Shown one piece after another: positions 19,805 to 29,389 of a DNA stretch of 64,000 nt. The notes beneath the pieces were generated by a model. The model was not told the origin of the DNA. It made no database searches and saw nothing but the letters and a program-made list of their open reading frames with translations. The translations under genes and the position numbers were made by a program. Position 1 is the first letter of the stretch. Every line of letters starts with the position of its first letter. Source of the stretch: JAWKTV01 sp041398905 (GTDB taxonomy: Bacteria > Planctomycetota > Planctomycetia > Planctomycetales > Planctomycetaceae); assembly GCA_041398905.1 (NCBI GenBank), contig JAWKTV010000005.1, forward strand, positions 186,001 to 250,000, read 5' to 3'.

Positions 19805-21112
19805 ATGCCCCGCAACATGATCGTCGCCCAGTCGGGCGGTCCTTCGCCCGTCATCAACAACACCCTCCGCGGCATTGTGGAGACCGCGCGCCAGATGGAC
19901 GAAATCGGCACGGTCTACGCCGGCTGGCACGGCATCGAGGGCGTCCTCAAGGAGGAGCTGCTCGACCTGACCCGCCAGTCTCCCGAGGAAATTGCCCTCC
20001 TGCGGACCACGCCGGCCGCTGGCTCGATCGGAACCTGCCGCTACAAGCTCAAGCCGAAGCAGACCGAAGACTTCGACCGCGTCATGGAGATCTTCAAGGC
20101 GCACGACATCGGGTACTTCTGCTACATCGGCGGGAACGACTCGATGGACACCGCCCACAAGGTCGCCAACCTGGCGCGCGAACGGGGGCTGGATGTCTGC
20201 GGCATCGGTGGACCAAAGACCATCGACAACGACGTGGGCGACAGCGAGTTCAAACTCGTTGACCACACCCCCGGCTACGGGTCGACGGCCCGCTACTGGG
20301 CCCACTATGTCCAGCAGTCCAACGAAGAGAACAACGGATCCTGCCCGGCCGATCCGGTGCTGGTGCTGCAGGCGATGGGCCGCAAGATCGGCTACATCCC
20401 GGCCGCCGCCCGCCTCGCCGATCCACATCGCGAGATGCCGCTGCAGATCTACCTCGCCGAGCGGAAGGTCACCCTTGAACAGATCACCGACAACATCAAC
20501 AAGTCGCTCAAGCAGCACGGCCGGGCGATGGTCGTCGTCAGTGAAGGGCTGGAGATCGAGGGACTGAAGATCCCCGAGGAGTTCATCGTCCGCGACTCGT
20601 TCGGCCATGCGATGCTCTCGTCAAGCAAGATCACCATCGCCCAGATGCTGACCAACGCCCTCAACGAGCAGAAGCTGCCCGTCAAGGGAGCCGCCCGCTG
20701 CAACGTGCCCGGCACGCATCAGCGGAACGACATGGTCTACGCCTCGACCGTCGACCTTGAAGAGTCGTACTACGTCGGCCAGAAGGCCGCGCTGCTGGCC
20801 GCCGCCGGTGAGCATGGCTACATGGCGACCATCCTGCGTGAAGACCGCGTCAACTACCAGGTGCGGTACGACAAGGCTCCACTCAGCGAGGTCGCCGAGA
20901 AGGACCGACACTTCCCGAAGGACTGGATCAGTGACTGCGGCACCGACGTGACGGACGAGTTCGTCAAGTACGCCCGACCGCTCATCGGCGACAACTGGGT
21001 CAGCGTCCCGATCATTGACGGCCGCCTCCGTCTCGCCAAACTTGATACGCATCCCGAGATGTTCGCCCCGCAGAAGCTCTCCAAGTACGTCCCGCAGGCG
21101 GATCGGAAGTAG
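19805..21112 (+). CDS. pfp: Pyrophosphate-dependent 6-phosphofructokinase
   Basis: 435 residues from the ATG at 19805 (MPRNMIVAQSGGPSPVINN). Converts fructose-6-phosphate and PPi reversibly to fructose-1,6-bisphosphate. The sugar-binding PKTIDNDV and QAMGRKIGY motifs are present, and the donor loop reads GGNDSMDTA. The Lys of PKTIDND and the Asp in GGNDS where ATP enzymes have Gly (GGDGS) point to PPi use. The first Asp of GGDDS is Asn here, as in some divergent PPi-PFKs. An upstream in-frame start at 19625 gives an arginine-rich leader and is not favoured. With fbp it makes the glycolytic and gluconeogenic directions both possible. Confidence 0.93.
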   Translation: MPRNMIVAQSGGPSPVINNTLRGIVETARQMDEIGTVYAGWHGIEGVLKEELLDLTRQSPEEIALLRTTPAAGSIGTCRYKLKPKQTEDFDRVMEIFKAHDIGYFCYIGGNDSMDTAHKVANLARERGLDVCGIGGPKTIDNDVGDSEFKLVDHTPGYGSTARYWAHYVQQSNEENNGSCPADPVLVLQAMGRKIGYIPAAARLADPHREMPLQIYLAERKVTLEQITDNINKSLKQHGRAMVVVSEGLEIEGLKIPEEFIVRDSFGHAMLSSSKITIAQMLTNALNEQKLPVKGAARCNVPGTHQRNDMVYASTVDLEESYYVGQKAALLAAAGEHGYMATILREDRVNYQVRYDKAPLSEVAEKDRHFPKDWISDCGTDVTDEFVKYARPLIGDNWVSVPIIDGRLRLAKLDTHPEMFAPQKLSKYVPQADRK

Positions 21113-21239
21113 CTGCGGTTACGCCGCTTCCCCAGCCGTGCGCCAGAACGCAGCGCGGAATGTCCCCTGGGTGCGGCTGTCGTCAGCGGTCGATCGTTGA
21201 GCGGCGATTCCAGCAGCTCTCACATAAGAAGGCACACTC

Positions 21240-21479
21240 ATGCACCAGACTGGTCGAAAGACGACGTGGGCCGATCCTGGCATGAAACTCGGTTTGCTGG
21301 TGATGGTCGGCTTGATGGTCGGACTCAAGGTGGTTGACACCCTCGTTCAGCCGGACGCCGCCCTGTCGCCGGACTGGCGGTGGACCCTGTACGCCGGCCT
21401 CGCGGCCGGCGTGTTCGGGGGAGTTGTGACCGCCTACCGCATGGGACTCAACAGCGGCGCCGCGAACACTGACGAGTAA
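21240..21479 (+). CDS. Small membrane protein with two helices
   Basis: 79 residues starting MHQTGRKTTWADPG, followed by two hydrophobic stretches (GLLVMVGLMVGLKVVDTLV and LYAGLAAGVFGGVVTAYRMG) separated by a polar loop with WRW. It follows pfp by 127 bp on the same strand. The composition is protein-like and the helices are clear, but I do not recognise a family. Confidence 0.6.
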   Translation: MHQTGRKTTWADPGMKLGLLVMVGLMVGLKVVDTLVQPDAALSPDWRWTLYAGLAAGVFGGVVTAYRMGLNSGAANTDE

Positions 21480-21607
21480 GACGACAGACAACCGGCCACT
21501 GACGGCGGTCGATCGGTCGCCGCAGGGTCGTCCGGCCGGCAGCATCGCCTGCTGGTCGACTGGGCCCGGCAGAATCACGTCGCCGATGTGCGAACGCTCG
21601 GCGAACG

Positions 21608-23131
21608 TCACCTGTCTTCGAGTCGCTGCCGCATCGCGGCTTGCTCGTCGTGGATCCGCGCCCAGATCTGCTCGCGCTGCTGCGCACCGGCCGACACCGC
21701 GGCCGCCTGCTTTTCGCGGACCTGCTGGATGTTGCTGGTGACGGTGGTGGTCGGTGCGCGATAGCCCACTCCGCCCCCGCCGCCCCAGCCCCAGACGTTG
21801 TAGTTCACCCAGCCCGGATCGCGTGAGACGTTGTACGTCAGGGCGCCTTCCTCAGCGGAGACCGCCACCGCCTCGCCTCGGAGCGACGCAGCCAGCGCTC
21901 GCAGATGCGATGCCGTCGAGTTCGCGAACTGAATGGCGTCCTTCGCGACGCCCGCGGTTCCCAGCGATTCAATCTTGTTGGCGAACGAATCATGCCAGCC
22001 GGCCGTTCGCTGGTAGTTCTTGGCGCGGGTGTTGGCCGCCTGCAGGTCCGCGATGATCCGGTTCACGGCCTTGACGTACTCCCTGGTCGCAGCCAGCGGG
22101 TCGACCGGAACGTCTGGCGTCTTGGGCGGCTCCGCCGCGGGTGCGGGAGTCGTTTCGGCGGCGGTGGCGACTTGCGACGACGCCTGTGACGTCGCGGCGT
22201 GCGGCACGATGAGTGAGGCCAGCCGACGCAAGCTTTCGTCGGACAGTTTGCAGGTGAGCACGACGGAGTTCCCCTCGGCCGCGACATCGCTCCCATCGAA
22301 CTCGTCAATCGCCACGCCCAGGTCCTCCAGCATCGATACCAGGATCGCCTTGACGGCGAACCTGGAGACCGTCGGGTCCTGGGAGAACTCGATATCAATC
22401 CGCGCCGACGTCTCGACATCGACCATGACCGACAGGGTGATCCCTTTCAGTCCCACGACCAGTGGAACCAGCTTCTCGGTCAAGGCCGCGTGCTGTTTCA
22501 GGCGAGCGTCTTGCTGCAAGTGCTGCCTCACCGCCGTCGGATCCAGCAGATGCTCGACATCCATGGCCATCACGAGGTCACCCGGCACGCCGGCCGCCTT
22601 GAGCAGGTAAGGTGACGGCGACGTTGTTTGTCCCTCGGCGACCGACTGCAGCCACCGGCCCGCCTCTTGACGCGACGCGGGACGGTAGACGCCCAGCAGG
22701 TCGAGCTTGAGCAGGGAGATGTAGCAGTCCCGGCTCGATCGCACTGTCGGCTGACCGGCGAGTTCCTCGATGGACGCTTGCTCATGCGCCGCCACCGCCT
22801 CCATGTTCACCCCGATGGGCAACCGCACCAGCGAGCCGCTCCACTCCTGGCTCATCGCGCCAAGCCTCAACAGCGAGCCTGTCACGTACAATTCGACATT
22901 CGGCGGCAGTGACGCGGCTCCCGAGAGGAAACGCTCCTCCTGCCGTTGCTTCCATTGCTCCTGCTGCGCCCGTGACGACTGCATCAACTGTCCCATCCGC
23001 AGAATGCCGATCGTGTTGATGCCGGCCGGCAACTGTCGGACCAGCGACTCCGTCGCCGTGTCGCCGCGACACATCGTGGCCAGTCCTGGAAGGCAGCCGA
23101 CTGTCAGGGTCAACAACAAATACAGACGCAT
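21608..23131 (-). CDS. Secreted hypothetical protein, planctomycete type
   Basis: 507 residues from the ATG at 23131, preceded by GAGGTT and followed by a signal peptide (MRLYLLLTLTVGCLPGLAT). The N-terminal two thirds have an alternating alpha/beta pattern (GINTIGILRMGQLMQS, VYRPASRQEAGRWLQSV, GDLVMAMDVEHLLDP, KGITLSVMVDVETSARIDIEF) ending near residue 315. A Thr/Ala/Pro linker then leads to a helical part with a Gly/Trp patch (NVWGWGGGGGVGYRAP) and a charged C-terminal helix. No catalytic motif is visible. It is probably periplasmic. The function is unknown. Confidence 0.7.
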   Translation of the reverse strand: MRLYLLLTLTVGCLPGLATMCRGDTATESLVRQLPAGINTIGILRMGQLMQSSRAQQEQWKQRQEERFLSGAASLPPNVELYVTGSLLRLGAMSQEWSGSLVRLPIGVNMEAVAAHEQASIEELAGQPTVRSSRDCYISLLKLDLLGVYRPASRQEAGRWLQSVAEGQTTSPSPYLLKAAGVPGDLVMAMDVEHLLDPTAVRQHLQQDARLKQHAALTEKLVPLVVGLKGITLSVMVDVETSARIDIEFSQDPTVSRFAVKAILVSMLEDLGVAIDEFDGSDVAAEGNSVVLTCKLSDESLRRLASLIVPHAATSQASSQVATAAETTPAPAAEPPKTPDVPVDPLAATREYVKAVNRIIADLQAANTRAKNYQRTAGWHDSFANKIESLGTAGVAKDAIQFANSTASHLRALAASLRGEAVAVSAEEGALTYNVSRDPGWVNYNVWGWGGGGGVGYRAPTTTVTSNIQQVREKQAAAVSAGAQQREQIWARIHDEQAAMRQRLEDR

Positions 23132-23301
23132 GTGAACCTCACTGACGTGGACCAATGTTGACTGGATACGGGCGACACTCCTGCCCATCATGATGATTCT
23201 CGTAGCGGGTGCGTCAATGGACATCGAATTTGTTATGCTGCGTCGGTAGCGGCGGATTGTCGCCCGCCGGCTTCCCCAGCCCTCCCAACCGGGGTCCTGT
23301 G

Positions 23302-23892
23302 ATGACCGCGCTCAACCGGATTCTCGGCTCACGCCGAGGCGCAGTGCTGCACCTGCGGATTGAAGGTCGAGCCATCGCTCCCCAATGCCCGCACCTCAAG
23401 GATTACGTGGCCCGCGCCTTCGCCGACGGAGTGGCGCAACTCAGGCTGGACCTCTCCGAGTGTACCTATGGTGACAGCACCTTCGTGGGCACGCTGCTCC
23501 AGCTTCGCAAGCAGTCCGCCAGCCGTCACGCGGAGCCACTCCCCATCATCGCCAATGCGGAGTTCCAGAGTATTCTCAGGAACATGGGACTACTGCGACT
23601 GTTCGTGGTGAATGATGCCGCTGCGGCACGGCCCGAGATGCCATCGGCAACGTCGACCGATGACGCGGCGGATGTGACGACACCGGACGAATGGGAAGAA
23701 CTTGCGATCGAAGCGGCCGGACCTTGCTCCCCGGAGATGATCGATAATGTCATCGAGGCGCACTCCGAGTTGATGCTCGCATCGGACACCTGCCAGCAGC
23801 GCTACGGCGCCATCGTGCAGCAGGCCCGCGATGAACAGGCCCGGCGGCAACAGGCTGGCGTCGGGGACTGTCCGCCTGACGCTGGCTCATGA
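23302..23892 (+). CDS. STAS-domain (anti-sigma antagonist-like) protein with C-terminal extension
   Basis: 196 residues from the ATG at 23302. Residues about 10-105 follow the STAS fold: LHLRIEGRAIAPQCPHLKDY, then LRLDLSECTYGDSTFVGTLLQLRK, where the Asp-Ser of GDSTFVG is at the position phosphorylated in SpoIIAA/RsbV proteins, then FQSILRNMGLLRLFVV. A helical, acidic extension of about 90 residues follows (EEWEELAIEAAG-like, then SELMLASDTCQQRYG). It probably takes part in partner switching with an RsbW-like kinase. The pair at 41.3-42.2 kb is a separate set. The role of the extension is unknown. Confidence 0.75.
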   Translation: MTALNRILGSRRGAVLHLRIEGRAIAPQCPHLKDYVARAFADGVAQLRLDLSECTYGDSTFVGTLLQLRKQSASRHAEPLPIIANAEFQSILRNMGLLRLFVVNDAAAARPEMPSATSTDDAADVTTPDEWEELAIEAAGPCSPEMIDNVIEAHSELMLASDTCQQRYGAIVQQARDEQARRQQAGVGDCPPDAGS

Positions 23893-24070
23893 GTCGGAAG
23901 CCCCTCAGTGTTCAGCGCGTCGACGGACTCCGCAACATCACTGCGCCAGAGACGCCAGCAGAACCAAACTGGCAATTTGGGTCGATGAATGCGAAGCTGC
24001 CCTGCCCTCAGGCTGAACGGCCACAGAGGGCGAGGACGAGTAAGCTCACCTGAAACCACGCGAACCACCC

Positions 24071-24988
24071 ATGAGACTACTGACACTGACCGCGCTGTGC
24101 CTGTTCGCGTGCCTGACAAGTTCGCGATCCGCCGAGCCGGAGCGGCGGGTGCTGATCATCGGCATCGACGGGTGCCGACCTGACGCCCTCGAAGCGGCCC
24201 GGACTCCGCACATCGACCGGCTGATCGCACAGGGTGCGTATTTCGCCGATACTGACATTCGCGAACCCGACGCGACCGATGACGCCGACACGGTGAGCGG
24301 TCCCGGATGGTCCAACCTGCTGACGGGCGTCTGGCCGGACAAGCACGGCGTGCTGGACAACAAGTTCACCGAGCCACGTTACGAACAGTACCCGCATCTC
24401 TTCGCGCGTGTGAAGTCGCAGCGGCCCGCGGCGACGACCGCGAGTTTCAGCACGTGGGCACCCATCCTGGAGAAGATCACCACGCAGGCGGATATCGGCA
24501 AGAACTTCGCGAATGCCGAAAAGGACTATGCCAGGGCCGACCGTGAGGCGACCGACGCTTGCCTAAGGCAATTCAAGGAGCAACTGCCGCATGTGACGGT
24601 GTTCTACCAGGGGCAGATCGACGAAGCCGGTCACGCGCATGGATTCCATCCCACCGTGCCCGAGTACATCGCTGCGATCGAGCAGGTCGACACGAATGTG
24701 GGGGACGTGCTGAAGGCGATCGATGCCCAGCCGGAAGAGGTCCGCCGTGAGTTGCTGGTGATCGTCTGCACCGATCACGGTGGCCTGGGGCTGAGTCACG
24801 GGGGGGGCCGCAAGGAATCGGACATCCGGCGCACCTTTCTGATTGTGAGCGGTGCTCGTGCCCGGAAGGGAAGAATCGATGAGGAGACGTGGCAGGTTGA
24901 TGTGGTCGCGACCGCGCTCGCGCACCTCGGGATCGAGCCGCCCGCGGAGTGGGGTCTGGATGGCCAGCCCCGTGGACTCGCGAAGTGA
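24071..24988 (+). CDS. Secreted type I phosphodiesterase / nucleotide pyrophosphatase family protein
   Basis: 305 residues with signal peptide MRLLTLTALCLFACLTSS. The alkaline-phosphatase-superfamily pattern is clear: RVLIIGIDGCRPDAL (first metal Asp), TVSGPGWSNLLTG where Ser/Thr is the nucleophile region, FYQGQIDEAGHAHG (Asp and His ligands) and VIVCTDHGGLGLSHGG (Asp-His metal pair). The fold acts on phosphodiesters or related esters, and the natural substrate is unknown. It is exported to the periplasm. It stands alone between STAS and aroC genes. Confidence 0.85.
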   Translation: MRLLTLTALCLFACLTSSRSAEPERRVLIIGIDGCRPDALEAARTPHIDRLIAQGAYFADTDIREPDATDDADTVSGPGWSNLLTGVWPDKHGVLDNKFTEPRYEQYPHLFARVKSQRPAATTASFSTWAPILEKITTQADIGKNFANAEKDYARADREATDACLRQFKEQLPHVTVFYQGQIDEAGHAHGFHPTVPEYIAAIEQVDTNVGDVLKAIDAQPEEVRRELLVIVCTDHGGLGLSHGGGRKESDIRRTFLIVSGARARKGRIDEETWQVDVVATALAHLGIEPPAEWGLDGQPRGLAK

Positions 24989-25219
24989 CGATCGCGGCGT
25001 GCGGGGCAGTCGGCAGGTGCCATGTACCATGCCGAGACGCGGCCCGAAGCGGCTTCGAGAGTCCAAACGAGTCGCGCGACTCCGCCGCCGCGATACAGGA
25101 GCACCCGTCTTGAACGGCCGTGAGTCGCTGCCGCAACCTGTGACCATGGACGACGGACGGGAATACCATGACAATGCAGGCACGACGTATTGCAACGAGT
25201 CACCAGCAACCTCGGATCC

Positions 25220-26341
25220 ATGCCCGGCAACTCCTTTGGCCACACGTTCCGCATCACCACCGCCGGCGAGAGCCACGGGCCGGGGAATGTCGTCATTGTG
25301 GATGGTGTGCCGCCCGGCATTCCGTTGACCGTTGAGGACCTGCAGGTCGACCTCGACCGTCGGCGTCCAGGGCAAAGCAGGATCGTCACGCAGCGTGACG
25401 AACCGGACACGCCGGAGATCCTCGCTGGGGTGTTTGAAGGACGCACCACCGGGACGAGCATCGCGATCCTGATTCGCAATCAGGATCAGCGGAGCCGGGA
25501 CTATTCGGACATTCAGGACAAATACCGTCCCGGGCATGCGGACTATACGTTCGACGCCAAGTACGGCTTCCGGGACTACCGGGGCGGCGGACGCTCGAGT
25601 GCCCGCGAGACGACCGCGCGGGTCGCTGCGGGAGTGATCGCCAAGAAGTTGCTGGAACAGGCGTGCGGCGCGCGAGTGGTGGGCTACGTGACGCAGGTTG
25701 GCGACATCCAGGCGGACATTCCCGACCCGTCATTGGTAACGCTCGAACAGGTCGAACGCCGGCCGGATGGCGAGCCGAACATCGTTCGTTGCCCGGACAT
25801 CGCCGCCGCTGACAAGATGATTGCCCTCATTGAAGAGTGCCGCAAGGCGGGCGACTCGATTGGAGGGGCGGCGGAGATCGTCGCCACGGGCATCCCGGCC
25901 GGTCTGGGAGAGCCCGTGTTCGATAAAGTCAAAGCCGACCTCGCGAAGGCGCTGTTCACGCTGCCGGCGGTGCTGGGTGTCGAGTATGGCATCGGCTTCG
26001 GCTGCGTCACCATGCGGGGAAGTGAGCACAACGACCTGTTCGCAGCCGAGGCGGGACCGGATGGCGCGCGGCGAATCATCACAAGGTCGAACCGGCATGG
26101 CGGGATGCTCGGGGGGATCACGACCGGGATGCCCATCGTCCTGCGGGCGGCGGTGAAGCCGACGAGCAGCCTGCCAATCGAGCAAGAGACGGTCACCCGC
26201 ACGGGAGAGCCGACGACGATCAAGACGAAGGGGCGGCACGACCCGTGCCTGCTGCCAAGGTTCATTCCAATGGCGGAGGCGATGGTCGCGATCGTACTGG
26301 CGGACCACTGGCTCAGGTGGCGATCGCAGTGCGGGAAGTAG
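25220..26341 (+). CDS. aroC: Chorismate synthase
   Basis: 373 residues, full length. Converts EPSP to chorismate with reduced FMN, the last shikimate-pathway step. The ATG at 25220 gives MPGNSFGHTFRITTAGESHGP, matching the family start (fG..fr.tt.GESHG). The other signatures RPGQSRIVTQRDEPD, YRGGGRSSARETTARVAAG and SNRHGGMLGGITTGMPI are intact. proB follows on the same strand after 107 bp. The genes could be cotranscribed, with no evident functional link. Confidence 0.97.
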   Translation: MPGNSFGHTFRITTAGESHGPGNVVIVDGVPPGIPLTVEDLQVDLDRRRPGQSRIVTQRDEPDTPEILAGVFEGRTTGTSIAILIRNQDQRSRDYSDIQDKYRPGHADYTFDAKYGFRDYRGGGRSSARETTARVAAGVIAKKLLEQACGARVVGYVTQVGDIQADIPDPSLVTLEQVERRPDGEPNIVRCPDIAAADKMIALIEECRKAGDSIGGAAEIVATGIPAGLGEPVFDKVKADLAKALFTLPAVLGVEYGIGFGCVTMRGSEHNDLFAAEAGPDGARRIITRSNRHGGMLGGITTGMPIVLRAAVKPTSSLPIEQETVTRTGEPTTIKTKGRHDPCLLPRFIPMAEAMVAIVLADHWLRWRSQCGK

Positions 26342-26448
26342 CGTGAACCGACCAACGGGTGCATGTTGGTTGTTTGACGACTCGTTATCCTTCCGCCCGA
26401 GTCCTTTGCAGATCGTTACTTCGCGACTTCACGAATTCGTCCCGCTTC

Positions 26449-27596
26449 ATGGCCACCTCCGCAGACCTTCGCCAGTCCGTCATTGCCCAGGCACGCACGG
26501 TCGTCGTCAAAGTGGGCAGCAACGTCCTCTCGCGGGCGGATGACACGCTCGACCCAGCCCGAATTCGTGACCTGGCGGCGCAGATCGATCGCATTCGCCG
26601 GACGGGCCGGCAGGTGGTGGTCGTCTCCAGCGGCGCCGTCGCGGCGGGGATTGGGCGACTCAAGCTCCCCGGTCGACCGACCGACCTGCCGCACCTGCAG
26701 GCCGCGGCCGCCGCGGGACAGGCGCACCTGATTCGCACCTGGGATGAGGCGTTCGCCGAGTTCGGCTTTCATGCTGGTCAAATTCTGGTGACGGCGAATG
26801 ACTTCAAGAGCCGCGTCCGCTACCTCAACGTCGCCAACACGCTGCACACGCTGACGGAATACGGCGTTGTCCCGGTCGTCAATGAGAACGATACGGTCAG
26901 CATTGAGGAGATCAAGTTCGGCGATAACGACCGGCTGGCGGCGATGGTCGCGAACCTGTTGCCTGACCCGCTGCTGGTGATCCTGTCGATCGTCGACGGA
27001 CTGTACGATGGGGACCCTGCCAACGGAGCGAGTCGGCGGTCGCGCTGGTCGATGGCTGGAACGACGACCTCAAGAAGTTGGCGCTCGACGTCCGCAGCTC
27101 GCGGGGGACGGGGGGGATGCAGTCGAAGCTGGAGGCGGTCCGTATCACAACGGCCGTCGGGGCGTCAGTGATTGTCGCGGGAGGAACGCAACCAGGGGTG
27201 CTCGACCGGCTGATGGACGGCGACGATGTCGGCACGCTGTTCCGCTCGACGGCGGAGGCGGTGCCCGCATGGAAGCGGTGGATTGGCTACACCGTGACGC
27301 CAAAGGGGAAGCTGCACGTCGATGCGGGAGCCGCTCGTGCGGTGCAGCAGCAGGGAAAGAGCCTGCTGGCGATCGGAATCACCCGGGTGGAGGGAAACTT
27401 CGACCAGGGCGAACTGGTGTCGGTGCTCGACCCCGTGGGCCGCGAAATCGCCCGCGGACTCTCGAACTATGAGGTCGACATCGCCCGGCAGTTGATCGGT
27501 AAGCGGAGCGACGAAATCGAGGCGATCCTCGGTCACCTGCCGTACGGTTCGGTGGTGCATCGCGACAATCTGGCGGTGCTGCGGCAGATGGATTGA
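26449..27596 (+). CDS. proB: Glutamate 5-kinase with PUA domain, frameshifted
   Basis: First enzyme of proline synthesis: phosphorylates glutamate to glutamyl-5-phosphate. The start MATSADLRQSVIAQARTVVVKVGSNVLS is that of the amino-acid kinase domain. VVSSGAVAAGI, NENDTVSIEEIKFGDNDRLAAMVA and GLYDGDP follow. The frame is lost at about 27020-27027, and the next frame supplies LALDVRSSRGTGGMQSKLEA and then a C-terminal PUA domain (KRWIGYTVTPKGKLHVDAGA). One missing base explains it, and 1,148 nt (3n+2) agrees. The repaired length of about 382 residues is normal for the PUA-bearing form. Confidence 0.93.
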
Positions 27597-27815
27597 ACCT
27601 GACGGGAGGTTCGCCCGTTGGCAATGTCGCGGATCAGCGCGAATTGAGAGTGGCTATGTTGCACGATAAGCTGCGTCTCAACGCGATCGCAGCTTGATGC
27701 CTGCAACTTCCACGTCTCGTGGCAACATCGACTGATATGGCGTGACAACAGGTGGCGTGACCCGTCGTGGGCCGCCCCTGACCGGGCTTTCCCCTCTTGA
27801 ACAGGACGACCACTG

Positions 27816-28253
27816 ATGACACATTTCCTGACGACTGTCGCAACGTCGCGACCGGCGGTGCTGGCACAAGGCGCTGATGTCGGTGAAGCGGCCGCCGGCG
27901 CGATCGGCGGTGTGATGCTGATCGCTTATCTCGCGATTCTGGTGGTGGCGATCGCCGGAATGTGGCAGGTGTACACCAAGGCTGGCAAGCCGGGTTGGGC
28001 GGCGCTCGTGCCGATCTACAACATGGTCGTGTGGTGCGAGATCGTTGGGCGTCCGCTGTGGTGGATCCTGCTGCTGCTGATCCCCTGCGTCGGCATCGTC
28101 GTTGCCATCATCCTGTGCATCGACCTCGCCAAGAGCTTCGGCAAGTCCGAAGCCTACGGGATTGGCATCGCCCTCTTGGGGTTCGTGTTCCTTCCGATGC
28201 TCGGCTTCGGTTCAGCGCGTTACCGCGGCCCGTCCGTGCAGTCGGCGGGCTAG
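27816..28253 (+). CDS. DUF5684-like integral membrane protein
   Basis: 145 residues with four likely helices. The core pattern WQVYTKAGKPGWAALVPIYNMVVWCEIVGRPLWW, then LLLLIPCVGIVVAIILCIDLAKSFGK and FLPMLGFGSARY, matches the small membrane family DUF5684 found next to signal peptidases and elsewhere. The first 30 residues may be an extra helix or leader. No function is established for the family. It is probably monocistronic. Confidence 0.75.
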   Translation: MTHFLTTVATSRPAVLAQGADVGEAAAGAIGGVMLIAYLAILVVAIAGMWQVYTKAGKPGWAALVPIYNMVVWCEIVGRPLWWILLLLIPCVGIVVAIILCIDLAKSFGKSEAYGIGIALLGFVFLPMLGFGSARYRGPSVQSAG

Positions 28254-28279
28254 TCCCGCGATGTCGCGGGGACGACGGT

Positions 28280-28579
28280 TTAGTCTGCCGACTTCGCCTT
28301 GGACTCACTGGAAGGCTTGGATTCGCTCTTCGACTCGCTCGATGAACCGCCGCCGCTGGACTGCTTGTCCGCGGCGGCGGCTTTTTTGTAGCCCTCGCTG
28401 CGGTAGTCGGTTTGATAGAAGCCCGAGCCGCGGAAGATGATGCCGGCTCCCGAACCAATCACTCGCTTCGCCGTCTTGCGTCCACACTCGGGACACTTCT
28501 TCTCCGGCTCAGCCTTGATCGACTGAAACAGTTCCCATTCGTGATTGCACTTGCTGCAGCGGTAGTCGTAGGTGGGCAT
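28280..28579 (-). CDS. FmdB-type zinc-ribbon regulatory protein
   Basis: 99 residues. The ATG at 28579 starts MPTYDYRCSKCNHEWELFQSI, and with CPECGRKTAKRV it gives two CxxC pairs of the FmdB/CxxC_CxxC_SSSS zinc ribbon. A Gly/Phe segment (GSGFYQTDYRSEGYK) follows, and then a Ser/Lys/Glu-rich tail (SSGGGSSSESKSESK), as usual in this family. These proteins are thought to be regulatory or translation-linked, but the role is not settled. It is the last gene of the minus-strand chaperone block, 147 bp after grpE. Confidence 0.9.
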   Translation of the reverse strand: MPTYDYRCSKCNHEWELFQSIKAEPEKKCPECGRKTAKRVIGSGAGIIFRGSGFYQTDYRSEGYKKAAAADKQSSGGGSSSESKSESKPSSESKAKSAD

Positions 28580-28671
28580 CGGTGTTGAAGAGTTGAGTGT
28601 CCAGGGGTGAGAGAAGATTGCACGCTGCGAACGGGAGGTGGGGCCAAGACGTTGAGATTGGTGCCAGTCAT

Positions 28672-28698
28672 GTGTCAGGCTCACCATCGCCCTGACAC
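28672..28698 (-). terminator. Hairpin between grpE and the FmdB-type gene
   Basis: Perfect 8-bp arms GTGTCAGG (28672-28679) and CCTGACAC (28691-28698) with an 11-nt loop. It lies 29 bp beyond the grpE stop on the minus strand. No strong T-run follows, so it may be a weak terminator or an mRNA-end structure. Confidence 0.45.
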
Positions 28699-28726
28699 TG
28701 CTCTGGACTCTCAACGCTCAACTCCC

Positions 28727-29281
28727 TCAGCTCGACACGATGACCTTGGCCGGCCGGATCACGCGGTCGTGAAGTTTGTAGCCCGGCTCGACTTCCTGAA
28801 GCACTGTCATGGGCGGGTGATCGGCGGAAGGGATTTGCGTCAGGGCTTCGTGAATGTTCGGGTCGAACGCCTCACCGAGCGCCGGAATCGGCTCCACCTG
28901 AAATCGAACGAGCATCTCCCGAGCCTGGTTCGCCACCATCTCGACACCCTGCCGCAGATCGTCGATGGTTCCACCCTTTGACGCCGCATCGATCGCGCGG
29001 TGCAGGTTGTCGAGCACCGGCAACAGTTCCCGCACGAACGACAACTGAGCGTAACGCCGCTCCTCGTCCCGCTCGCGGGTCGACCGCTTGCGGAAGTTGT
29101 CCAGCTCCGCGTGGGAGCGCAGCAACTGATCCCGAAACTGGTCGCGATCCGCAATCGCCTGCGCGAGCGGGTCGGCCGGCGACTCGCCCGTCGGTTCGCT
29201 CTGGGCTGGACTCTGCGGTGCAGGGTCGGCCGAGAAGGGGATCGTCCCCTCGTTCGTATCCTGGTTCTTCTGGTCAGACAT
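28727..29281 (-). CDS. grpE: Nucleotide exchange factor GrpE
   Basis: 184 residues. Releases ADP from DnaK. A disordered acidic/Pro-rich N-terminus leads to the long dimerisation helix (IADRDQFRDQLLRSHAELDNFRKR) and the beta-domain signature EAFDPNIHEALTQIPS...VLQEVEPGYKLHDRVIRPAKVIVS. dnaJ is 108 bp upstream on the same strand. No dnaK is in the window. Confidence 0.95.
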   Translation of the reverse strand: MSDQKNQDTNEGTIPFSADPAPQSPAQSEPTGESPADPLAQAIADRDQFRDQLLRSHAELDNFRKRSTRERDEERRYAQLSFVRELLPVLDNLHRAIDAASKGGTIDDLRQGVEMVANQAREMLVRFQVEPIPALGEAFDPNIHEALTQIPSADHPPMTVLQEVEPGYKLHDRVIRPAKVIVSS

Positions 29282-29320
29282 GACTGGTTCGATTAGGGAA
29301 GCCGTTCGGGATGTCCTCGC

Positions 29321-29366
29321 GGAAGCTGACAGCTTCCGTCACCTGGCCGAAGCGGTCGGCTTCGGC
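29321..29366 (-). promoter_or_regulatory. Two consecutive hairpins in the dnaJ-grpE gap
   Basis: The first has arms GGAAGCT (29321-29327) and AGCTTCC (29331-29337) with a 3-nt loop. The second has arms GCCGAAGC (29346-29353) and GCTTCGGC (29359-29366) with a 5-nt loop. Both are perfect and fill most of the 108-bp gap between dnaJ and grpE. They could be an attenuator, a processing site or an mRNA stabiliser. Confidence 0.5.
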
Positions 29367-29389
29367 GATCGGTTGTCGCAGTGTGCCGG

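Noticed and set aside
19028..20608. 526-codon minus-strand frame across pfp and bfr
   Set aside because: It overlaps two well-supported genes on opposite strands and has no recognisable domain except where it shadows them.
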